Assembly: GCA_037013495.1 (NCBI GenBank) | Contig: CM072807.1 | Coordinates: 32,282,802-32,346,801, forward strand | DNA from: Hippophae tibetana | Taxonomy: Eukaryota; Streptophyta; Magnoliopsida; Rosales; Elaeagnaceae | Reading direction: 5' to 3' | Length of the DNA stretch: 64,000 nucleotides | Part shown: positions 11,792 through 23,467 of the stretch, one piece after another | How positions within the stretch are numbered: position 1 is the stretch's first letter | Layout: each line of letters opens with the position of its first letter | Notes under the pieces: model-generated | Databases searched by the model: none | Seen by the model: only the letters and a program-made list of their open reading frames with translations | What the model was told of the DNA's origin: nothing | Made by a program: the position numbers and the translations under genes

Positions 11792-13821
11792 ATGGATTGT
11801 AAATATACCTCCTCCCATTGTTCAAAAGTATTTTGTTTTGAAAAAGTCCATCTTCAACCTCCAACCGTCTCAACCCGGCCCGGTTTCACCCAAACGTATT
11901 CTCGGCCCTATCTTGATTTTCTCGTGACAGAATCCAGTGTTCTTTTTATCAAAATTCTCATAATACGATTTCTGAGTGATTCATTTTCCCAATTTGAAGT
12001 AAATACATCATTTTAAATAAAAATTTAATTAATGAAGTAAATAAATACCGACGATAAGTCGCATTTATTTTCAAGTTTAAATTCATAGAATCACTCAAAA
12101 AAAATATTAAAACAATTTAAAATTACCATATGCATCAAAAACAAGCAAAATAAAAAACCTAAAATTTTAATTCTCGTGAAACTCAGCAAAGTAGAGATTT
12201 TTTCAAAAATGTCTCTCATAGCAAATGTTAGAATATAATTCAATGGAGAAACATTCAAAAATTCTTATGAACACATAATTTAAATGCAGCGGAAACAAAA
12301 TGGATTGTAAATATACCTCCTCCCATTGTTCAAAAGTATTTTGTTTTGAAAAAGTCCATCTTCAACCTCCAACCGTGTCAACCCGGCCCGGTTTCACCCA
12401 AACGTATTCTCGGCCCTATCTTGATTTTCTCGTGATAGAATCCAGTGTTCTTCTTATCAAAATTCTCATAATACGATTTCTGAGTGATTCATTTTCCCAA
12501 TTTGTAGTAAATACATCATTTTAAATAAAAATGTAATTAATGAAGTAAATAAATACCGACAATATGTCAGATTTATTTTCTAGTTTAAATTCACAGAATT
12601 ACTCCAAAAAATATTAAAAAAATTTAAAATTAAGATATGCATCAAAAACTAACAAAATAAAAAACCTAAAATTTTAATTCTCGTGAAACTAGGCAAAATA
12701 GAGATTTTTTCAAAAATGTCTCTCATAGCAAATGTTAGAATACAATTCAATGCAGAAACATTCAAAAACTCTTATGAACGCATAATTTAAATGCAGCGGA
12801 AACAAAATGGATTGTAAATATACCTCCTCCCATTGTTCAAAAGTATTTTGTTTTGAAAAAGTCCATCTTCAACCTCCAACCGTCTCAACCCGGCCCGGTT
12901 TCACCCAAACGTATTCTCGGCCCTATCTTGATTTTCTCGTGACAGAATCCAGTGTTCTTTTTATCAAAATTCTCATAATACGATTTCTGAGTGATTCATT
13001 TTCCCAATTTGAAGTAAATACATCATTTTAAATAAAAATTTAATTAATGAAGTAAATAAATACCGACGATAAGTCGCATTTATTTTCAAGTTTAAATTCA
13101 TAGAATCACTCAAAAAAAATATTAAAACAATTTAAAATTACCATATGCATCAAAAACAAGCAAAATAAAAAACCTAAAATTTTAATTCTCGTGAAACTCA
13201 GCAAAGTAGAGATTTTTTCAAAAATGTCTCTCATAGCAAATGTTAGAATATAATTCAATGGAGAAACATTCAAAAATTCTTATGAACACATAATTTAAAT
13301 GCAGCGGAAACAAAATGGATTGTAAATATACCTCCTCCCATTGTTCAAAAGTATTTTGTTTTGAAAAAGTCCATCTTCAACCTCCAACCGTGTCAACCCG
13401 GCCCGGTTTCACCCAAACGTATTCTCGGCCCTATCTTGATTTTCTCGTGATAGAATCCAGTGTTCTTCTTATCAAAATTCTCATAATACGATTTCTGAGT
13501 GATTCATTTTCCCAATTTGTAGTAAATACATCATTTTAAATAAAAATGTAATTAATGAAGTAAATAAATACCGACAATATGTCAGATTTATTTTCTAGTT
13601 TAAATTCACAGAATTACTCCAAAAAATATTAAAAAAATTTAAAATTAAGATATGCATCAAAAACTAACAAAATAAAAAACCTAAAATTTTAATTCTCGTG
13701 AAACTAGGCAAAATAGAGATTTTTTCAAAAATGTCTCTCATAGCAAATGTTAGAATACAATTCAATGCAGAAACATTCAGAAACTATTATGAACGCATAA
13801 TTTAAATGCAGCGGAAACAAA
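11792..13821. repeat. Tandemly duplicated dimer, 2 x 1,015 bp
   Basis: The monomer pair 11792+12300 is followed directly by an apparently identical pair, 12807+13315. The first member has an A-type front ('gtctcaaccc') but a B-type tail ('cagcaaagtagag', 'gaatataattcaatggag', 'gaacacat'), so it is itself a recombinant. The second is F-like with private changes 'gacaatatgtcag' and 'aaactaacaaaat'. Both pairs share these private marks, which shows one recent dimer duplication. Confidence 0.9.
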
Positions 13822-16800
13822 ATGGATTGTAAATATACCTCCTCCCATTGTTCAAAAGTATTTTTTTTTTGAAAAAGTCCATCTTCAACCTCCAACCGTG
13901 TCAACCCGGCCCGGTTTCACCCAAACGTATTCTCGGCCCTATCTTGATTTTCTGGTGACAGAATCCAGTGTTCTTCTTATCAAAATTCTCATAATACGAT
14001 TTCTGAGTGATTCATTTTCCCAATTTGAAGTAAATACATCATTTTAAATAAAAATTTAATTAATGAAGTAAATAAATACCGACGATAAGTCTCATTTATT
14101 TTCAAGTTTAAATTCATAGAATCACTCAAAAAAAATATTAAAACAATTTAAAATTACCATATGCATCAAAAACAAGGAAAATAAAAAACCTAAAATTTTA
14201 ATTCTCGTGAAACTCAGCAAAACAGAGATTTTTTCAAAAATGTCTCTCATAGCAAATGTTAGAATACAATTCAATGCGTAAACATTCAAAAACTCTTATG
14301 AACGCATAATTTAAATGCAGCGGAATCAAAATGAATTGTAAATATACCTCCTCCCATTGTTCAAAAGTATTTTGTTTTGAAAAAGTCCATCTTCAACCTC
14401 CAACCGTGTCAACCCTGCCCGGTTTCACCCAAACGTATTCTCGGCCCTATCTTGATTTTCTCGTGATAGAATCCAGTGTTCTTCTCATCAAAATTCTCAT
14501 AATACGATTTCTGAGTGATTCATTTTCCCAATTTGTAGTAAATACATCATTTTAAATAAAAATGTAATTAATGAAGTAAATAAATACCGACAATAAGTCA
14601 GATTTATTTTATAGTTTAAATTCACAGAATTACTCCAAAAAATATTAAAAAAATTTAAAATTAAGATATGCATCAAAAACAAGCAAAATAAAAAACCTAA
14701 AATTTTAATTCTCGTGAAACTAGGCAAAATAGAGATTTTTTCAAAAATGTCTCTCATAGCAAATGTTAGAATACAATTCAATGCAGAAACATTCAAAAAC
14801 TCTTATGAACGCATAATTTAAATGCAGCGGAAACAAAATGGATTGTAAATATACCTCCTCCCATTGTTCAAAAGTATTTTGTTTTGAAAAAGTCCATCTT
14901 CAACCTCCAACCGTGTTAACCCGGCCCGTTTCACCCAAACGTATTCTCGGCCGTATCTTGATTTTCTGGTGACAGAATCCAGTGTTCTTCATATCAAAAT
15001 TCTTATAATACGATTTCTGAGTGATTCATTTTCCCAATTTGAAGTAAATACATCATTTTAAATAAAAAATTAATTAATGAAGTAAATAAATTCCGACGAT
15101 AAGTCGCATTTATTTTCAAGTTTAAATTCATAGAATCACTCAAAAAAATATTAAAACAATTTAAAATTACCATATGCATCAAAAACAAGCAAAATAAAAA
15201 ACCTAAAATTTTAATTCTCGTGAAACTCAGCAAAACAGAGATTTTTTCAAAAATGTCTCTCATAGTAAATGTTAGAATACAATTAAATGCAGAAACATTC
15301 AAAAACTCTTAGGAACGCATAATTTAAATGCAGCGGAAACAAAATGGATTGTAAATATACCTTCTCCCATTGTGCAAAAGAATTTTGTTCTGAAAAAGTC
15401 CATCTTCAACCTCCAACCGTGTCAACCCGGCCCGGTTTCACCCAAACGTATTCTCGGCCCTATCTTGATTTTCTGGTGACAGAATCCAGTGTTCTTCTTA
15501 TCAAAATTCTCATAATATGATTTCTGAGTGATTCATTTTCCCAATTTGAAGTAAATACATCATTTTAAATAAAAATTTAATTAATGAAGTAAATAAATAC
15601 CGACGATAAGTCGCATTTATTTTCAAGTTTAAATTCATAGAATCACTCAAAAAAAATATTAAAACAATTTAAAATTACCATATGCATCAAAAACAAGCAA
15701 AATAAAAAACCTAAAATTTTAATTGTCGTGAAACTCAGCAAAGTAGAGATTTTTTCAAAAATGTCTCTCATAGCAAATGTTAGAATATAATTCAATGGAG
15801 AAACATTCAAAAACTCTTATGAACGCATAATTTAAATGCAGCGGAAACAAAATGGATTGTAAATATACCTCCTCCCATTGTTCAAAAGTATTTTGTTTTG
15901 AAAAATTCCATCTTCAACCTCCAACCGTGTCAACCCGGCCCGGTTTCACCCAAACGTATTCTCGGCCCTATCTTGATTTTCTGGTGACAGAATCCAGTGT
16001 TCTTCTTATCAAAATTCTCATAATACGATTTCTGAGTGATTCATTTTCCCAATTTGAAGTAAATACATCATTTTAAATAAAAAATTAATTAATGAAGTAA
16101 ATAAATTCCGACGATAAGTCGCATTTATTTTCAAGTTTAAATTCATAGAATCACTCAAAAAAAAATATTAAAACAGTTTAAAATTACCATATGCATCAAA
16201 AACAAGCAAAATAAAAAACCTAAAATTTTAATTCTCGTGAAACTCAGCAAAGTAGAGATTTTTTCAAAAATGTCTCTCATAGCAAATGTTAGAATATAAT
16301 TCAATGGAGAAACATTCAAAAACTCTTATGAACGCATAATTTAAATGCAGCGGAAACAAAATGGATTGTAAATATACCTCCTCCCATTGTTCAAAAGAAT
16401 TTTGTTTTGAAAAAGTCCATCTTCAACCTCCAACCGTGTCAACCCGGCCCGGTTTCACCCAAACGTATTCTCGGCCCTATCTTGATTTTCTGGTGACAGA
16501 ATCCAGTGTTCTTCTTATCAAAATTCTCATAATACGATTTCTGAGTGATTCATTTTCCCAATTTGAAGAAAATACATCATTTTAAATAAAAATTTAATTA
16601 ATGAAGTAAATAAATACCGACGATAAGTCACATTTATTTTCAAGTTTAAATTCATAGAATCACTCAAAAAAAATATTAAAACAATTTAAAATTACCATAT
16701 GCATCAAAAACAAGCAAAATAAAAAACCTAAAATTTTAATTCTCGTGAAACTCAGCAAAACAGAGATTTTTTCAAAAATGTCTCTCATAGCAAATGTTAG

Positions 16801-17883
16801 AATACAATTCAATGCAGAAACATTCAAAAACTCTTATGAACGCATAATTTAAATGCAGCAGAAACAAAATGGATTGTAAATATACCTCCTCCCATTGTTC
16901 AAAAGAATTTTGTTTTGAAAAAGTCCATCTTCAACCTCCAACCGTGTCAACCCGGCCCGGTTTCACCCAAACGTATTCTCGGCCGTATCTTGATTTTCTG
17001 GTCATAGAATCCAGTGTTCTTCTTATCAAAATTCTCATAATACGATTTCTGGGTTATTCATCGTCCCAATTTGAAGAAAATACATCATTTTAAATAAAAA
17101 TTTAATTAATGAAGTAAATAAATACCGACTATAAGTCGCATTTATTTTCAAGTTTAAATTCATAGAATCACTCAAAAAAAATATTAAAACAATTTAAAAT
17201 TACCATATGCATCAAAAACAAGCAAAATAAAAAACCTAAAATTTTAATTCTCGTGAAACTCAGCAAAGTAGAGATTTTTTCAAAAATGTCTCTCATAGCA
17301 AATGTTAGAATATAATTCAATGGAGAAACATTCAAAAATTCTTATGAACCCATAATTTAAATGCAGCGGAAACAAAATGGATTGTAAATATACCTCCTCC
17401 CATTGTTCAAAAGAATTTTGTTTTGAAAAAGTCCATCTTCAACCTCCAACCGTGTCAACCCGGCCCGGTTTCACCCAAACGTATTCTCGGCCGTATCTTG
17501 ATTTTCTGGTCACAGAATCCAGTGTTCTTCTTATCAAAATTCTCATAATACGATTTCTGGGTTATTCATCGTCCCAATTTGAAGAAAATACATCATTTTA
17601 AATAAAAATTTAATTAATGAAGTAAATAAATACCGACGATAAGTCACATTTATTTTCAAGTTTAAATTCATAGAATCACTCAAAAAAATATTAAAACAAT
17701 TTAAAATTACCATATGCATCAAAAACAAGCAAAATAAAAAACCTAAAATTTTAATTCTCGTGAAACTAGGCAAAATAGAGATTTTTTCAAAAATGTCTCT
17801 CATAGCAAATGTTAGAATACAATTCAATGCAGAAACATTCAAAAACTCTTATGAACGCATAATTTAAATGCAGCGGAAACAAA
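13822..17883. repeat. Eight-monomer segment; its first ~2.6 kb recurs 7,107 bp downstream
   Basis: Monomers at 13822, 14331, 14838, 15344, 15852, 16361, 16869 and 17377. Those from 13822 to about 16400 recur at 20929 onward with shared oddities: 'cattcagaaactattatg' before the first, a long T-run after 'aaaagta', an 'atgaattg' anchor (14331 and 21438), 'caaccctgcccgg', 'attaaatgcag', 'ccttctcccattgtgc' and 'gaaaaattcc'. After 16361 the match fades. The monomer at 16869 is B-like and is followed at 17377 by a mixed monomer whose tail switches to the type-2 'aaactaggcaaaat' end. Confidence 0.87.
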
Positions 17884-19913
17884 ATGGATTGTAAATATAC
17901 CTCCTCCCATTGTTCAAAAGTATTTTGTTTTGAAAAAGTCCATCTTCAACCTCCAACCGTCTCAACCCGGCCCGGTTTCACCCAAACGTATTCTCGGCCC
18001 TATCTTGATTTTCTCGTGACAGAATCCAGTGTTCTTTTTATCAAAATTCTCATAATACGATTTCTGAGTGATTCATTTTCCCAATTTGAAGTAAATACAT
18101 CATTTTAAATAAAAATTTAATTAATGAAGTAAATAAATACCGACGATAAGTCGCATTTATTTTCAAGTTTAAATTCATAGAATCACTCAAAAAAATATTA
18201 AAACAATTTAAAATTACCATATGCATCAAAAACAAGCAAAATAAAAAACCTAAAATTTTAATTCTCGTGACACTCAGCAAAACAGAGATTCTTTCAAAAA
18301 TGTCTCTCATAGTAAATGTTAGAATACAATTCAATGCAGAAACATTCAAAAACTCTTATGAACGCATAATTTAAATGCAGCGGAAACAAAATGGATTGTA
18401 AATATACCTCCTCCCATTGTTCAAAAGAATTTTGTTTTGAAAAAGTCCATCTTCAACCTCCAACCGTGTCAACCCGGCCCGGTTTCACCCAAACGTATTC
18501 TCGGCCGTATCTTGATTTTCTGGTCATAGAATCCAGTGTTCTTCTTATCAAAATTCTCATAATACGATTTCTGGGTTATTCATCGTCCCAATTTGAAGAA
18601 AATACATCATTTTAAATAAAAATTTAATTAATGAAGTAAATAAATACCGACTATAAGTCGCATTTATTTTCAAGTTTAAATTCATAGAATCACTCAAAAA
18701 AAATATTAAAACAATTTAAAATTACCATATGCATCAAAAACAAGCAAAATAAAAAACCTAAAATTTTAATTCTCGTGAAACTCAGCAAAGTAGAGATTTT
18801 TTCAAAAATGTCTCTCATAGCAAATGTTAGAATATAATTCAATGGAGAAACATTCAAAAATTCTTATGAACACATAATTTAAATGCAGCGGAAACAAAAT
18901 GGATTGTAAATATACCTCCTCCCATTGTTCAAAAGATTTTTGTTTTGAAAAAGTCCATCTTCAACCTCCAACCGTGTCAACCCGGCCCGGTTTCACCCAA
19001 ACGTATTCTCGGCCGTATCTTGATTTTCTGGTCACAGAATCCAGTGTTCTTCTTATCAAAATTCTCATAATCCTATTTCTGAGTGATTCATGGTCCCAAT
19101 TTGAAGAAAATACATCATTTTTAATAAAAATTTAATTAATGAAGTAAATAAATTCCGACGATAAGTCGCATTTATTTTCAAGTTTAAATTCATAGAATCA
19201 CTCAAAAAAAATATTAAAACAATTTAAAATTACCATATGCATCAAAAACAAGCAAAATAAAAAACCTAAAATTTTAATTCTCGTGAAACTCAGCAAAACA
19301 GAGATTTTTTCAAAAATGTCTCTCATAGCAAATGTTAGAATACAATTCAATGCATAAACATTCAAAAACTCTTATGAACGCATAATTTAAATGCAGCGGA
19401 AACAATATGGATTGTAAATATACCTCCTCCCATTGTTCAAAAGAATTTTGTTTTGAAAAAGTCCATCTTCAACCTCCAACCGTGTCAACCCGGCCCGGTT
19501 TCACCCAAATGTATTCTCGGCCCTATCTTGATTTTCTGGTGACAGAATCCAGTGTTCTTCTTATCAAAATTCTCATAATACGATTTCTGAGTGATTCATT
19601 TTCCCATTTTGAAGTAAATACATCATTTTAAATAAAAATTTAATTAATGAAGTAAATAAATACCGACGATAAGTCGCATTTATTTTCAAGTTTAAATTCA
19701 TAGAATCACTCAAAAAAAATATTAAACAATTTAAAATTACCATATGCATCAAAAACAAGCAAAATAAAAAACCTAAAATTTTAATTCTCGTGAAACTCAG
19801 CAAAACAGAGATTTTTTCAAAAATGTCTCTCATAGCAAATGTTAGAATACAATTCAATGCAGAAACATTCAAAAACTCTTATGAACGCATAATTTAAATG
19901 CAGCGGAAACAAA
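17884..19913. repeat. HOR A, copy 4: partial unit A-B-C-D
   Basis: Monomers at 17884, 18391, 18899 and 19407 match A, B, C and D of copy 1, with a constant offset of 17,765 bp (35 monomers). The private marks of each are kept. The match stops inside D: its tail reads 'accgacgataag' and 'atattaaacaattt' near 19660-19730, against 'accaacgataag' in copies 1 and 3. The copy therefore ends mid-monomer and joins the segment starting near 19914. Confidence 0.9.
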
Positions 19914-22900
19914 ATGGATTGTAAATATACCTCCTCCCATTGTTCAAAAGAATTTTGTTCTGAAAAAGTCCATCTTCAACCTCCAACCGTGTCAACCCGG
20001 CCCGGTTTCACCCAAACGTATTCTCGGCCCTATCTTGATTTTCTGGTGACAGAATCGAGTGTTCTTCTTATCAAAATTCTCATAATATGATTTCTGAGTG
20101 ATTCATTTTCCCAATTTGAAGTAAATACATAATTTTAAATAAAAATTTAATTAATGAAGTAAATAAATACCGACGATAAGTCGCATTTATTTTCAAGTTT
20201 AAATTCATAGAATCACTCAAAAAAAATATTAAAACAATTGAAAATTACCATATGCATCAAAAACAAGCAAAATAAAAAACCTAAAATTTTAATTCTCGTG
20301 AAACTCAGCAAAACAGAGATTTTTTCATAAATGTCTCTCATAGCAAATGTTAGAATACAATTCAATGCAGAAACATTCAAAAACTCTTATGAACGCATAA
20401 TTTATATGCAGCAGAAACAAAATGGATTGTAAATATACCTCCTCCCATTGTTCAAAAGAATTTTGTTCTGAAAATGTCCATCTTCAACCTCCAACCGTGT
20501 CAACCCGGCCCGGTTTCACCCAAACGTATTCTCGGCCCTATCTTGATTTTCTAGTGACAGAATCCAGTGTTCTTCTTATCAAAATTCTCATAATACGATT
20601 TCTGAGTGATTCATTTTCCCAATTTGTAGTAAATACATCATTTTAAATAAAAATGTAATTAATGAAGTAAATAAATACCGACAATATGTCAGATTTATTT
20701 TCTAGTTTAAATTCACAGAATTACTCCAAAAAATATTAAAAAAATTTAAAATTAAGATATGCATCAAAAACTAACAAAATAAAAAACCTAAAATTTTAAT
20801 TCTCGTGAAACTAGGCAAAATAGAGATTTTTTCAAAAATGTCTCTCATAGCAAATGTTAGAATACAATTCAATGCAGAAACATTCAGAAACTATTATGAA
20901 CGCATAATTTAAATGCAGCGGAAACAAAATGGATTGTAAATATACCTCCTCCCATTGTTCAAAAGTATTTTTTTTTTGAAAAAGTCCATCTTCAACCTCC
21001 AACCGTGTCAACCTGGCCCGGTTTCACCCAAACGTATTCTCGGCCCTATCTTGATTTTCTGGTGACAGAATCCAGTGTTCTTCTTATCAAAATTCTCATA
21101 ATACGATTTCTGAGTGATTCATTTTCCCAATTTGAAGTAAATACATCATTTTAAATAAAAATTTAATTAATGAAGTAAATAAATACCGACGATAAGTCAC
21201 ATTTATTTTCAAGTTTAAATTCATAGAATCACTCAAAAAAAATATTAAAACAATTTAAAATTACCATATGCATCAAAAACAAGGAAAATAAAAAACCTAA
21301 AATTTTAATTCTCGTGAAACTCAGCAAAACAGAGATTTTTTCAAAAATGTCTCTCATAGCAAATGTTAGAATACAATTCAATGCGTAAACATTCAAAAAC
21401 TCTTATGAACGCATAATTTAAATGCAGCGGAAACAAAATGAATTGTAAATATACCTCCTCCCATTGTTCAAAAGTATTTTGTTTTGAAAAAGTCCATCTT
21501 CAACCTCCAACCGTGTCAACCCTGCCCGGTTTCACCCAAACGTATTCTCGGCCCTATCTTGATTTTCTCGTGATAGAATCCAGTGTTCTTCTCATCAAAA
21601 TTCTCATAATACGATTTCTGAGTGATTCATTTTCCCAATTTGTAGTAAATACATCATTTTAAATAAAAATGTAATTAATGAAGTAAATAAATACCGACAA
21701 TAAGTCAGATTTATTTTATAGTTTAAATTCACAGAATTACTCCAAAAAATATTAAAAAAATTTAAAATTAAGATATGCATCAAAAACAAGCAAAATAAAA
21801 AACCTAAAATTTTAATTCTCGTGAAACTAGGCAAAATAGAGATTTTTTCAAAAATGTCTCTCATAGCAAATGTTAGAATACAATTCAATGCAGAAACATT
21901 CAAAAACTCTTATGAACGCATAATTTAAATGCAGCGGAAACAAAATGGATTGTAAATATACCTCCTCCCATTGTTCAAAAGTATTTTGTTTTGAAAAAGT
22001 CCATCTTCAACCTCCAACCGTGTTAACCCGGCCCGGTTTCACCCAAACGTATTCTCGGCCGTATCTTGATTTTCTGGTGACAGAATCCAGTGTTCTTCTT
22101 ATCAAAATTCTTATAATACGATTTCTGAGTGATTCATTTTCCCAATTTGAAGTAAATACATCATTTTAAATAAAAAATTAATTAATGAAGTAAATAAATT
22201 CCGACGATAAGTCGCATTTATTTTCAAGTTTAAATTCATAGAATCACTCAAAAAAATATTAAAACAATTTAAAATTACCATATGCATCAAAAACAAGTAA
22301 AATAAAAAACCTAAAATTTTAATTCTCGTGAAACTCAGCAAAACAGAGATTTTTTCAAAAATGTCTCTCATAGTAAATGTTAGAATACAATTAAATGCAG
22401 AAACATTCAAAAACTCTTATGAACGCATAATTTAAATGCAGCGGAAACAAAATGGATTGTAAATATACCTTCTCCCATTGTGCAAAAGAATTTTGTTCTG
22501 AAAAAGTCCATCTTCAACCTCCAACCGTGTCAACCCGGCCCGGTTTCACCCAAACGTATTCTCGGCCCTATCTTGATTTTCTGGTGACAGAATCCAGTGT
22601 TCTTCTTATCAAAATTCTCATAATATGATTTCTGAGTGATTCATTTTCCCAATTTGAAGTAAATACATCATTTTAAATAAAAATTTAATTAATGAAGTAA
22701 ATAAATACCGACGATAAGTCGCATTTATTTTCAAGTTTAAATTCATAGAATCACTCAAAAAAAATATTAAAACAATTTAAAATTACCATATGCATCAAAA
22801 ACAAGCAAAATAAAAAACCTAAAATTTTAATTGTCGTGAAACTCAGCAAAGTAGAGATTTTTTCAAAAATGTCTCTCATAGCAAATGTTAGAATATAATT

Positions 22901-23467
22901 CAATGGAGAAACATTCAAAAACTCTTATGAACGCATAATTTAAATGCAGCGGAAACAAAATGGATTGTAAATATACCTCCTCCCATTGTTCAAAAGTATT
23001 TTGTTTTGAAAAATTCCATCTTCAACCTCCAACCGTGTCAACCTGGCCCAGTTTCACCCAAACGTATTCTCGGCCCTATCTTGATTTTCTGGTGACAGAA
23101 TCCAGTGTTCTTCTTATCAAAATTCTCATAATACGATTTCTGAGTGATTCATTTTCCCAATTTGAAGTAAATACATCATTTTAAATAAAAAATTAATTAA
23201 TGAAGTAAATAAATTCCGACGATAAGTCGCATTTATTTTCAAGTTTAAATTCATAGAATCACTCAAAAAAAATATTAAAACAATTTAAAATTACCATATG
23301 CATCAAAAACAAGCAAAATAAAAAACCTAAAATTTTAATTCTCGTGAAACTCAGCAAAGTAGAGATTTTTTCAAAAATGTCTCTCATAGCAAATGTTAGA
23401 ATATAATTCAATGGAGAAACATTCAAAAACTCTTATGAACGCATAATTTAAATGCAGCGGAAACAAA
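19914..23467. repeat. Second copy of the 10777/13822 segment, lacking the dimer duplication
   Basis: Monomers at 19914 and 20422 match 10777 and 11285 (offset 9,137 bp). Those at 20929, 21438, 21945, 22452 and 22960 match 13822 to 15852 (offset 7,107 to 7,108 bp). The offset change of 2,030 bp is exactly the four monomers 11792-13821, which are absent here. The monomer at 20422 has the front of 11285 ('gaattttgttctg') and the tail of 13315 ('gacaatatgtcag', 'ttctagttt'), so it is the hybrid expected at such a junction. Confidence 0.88.
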
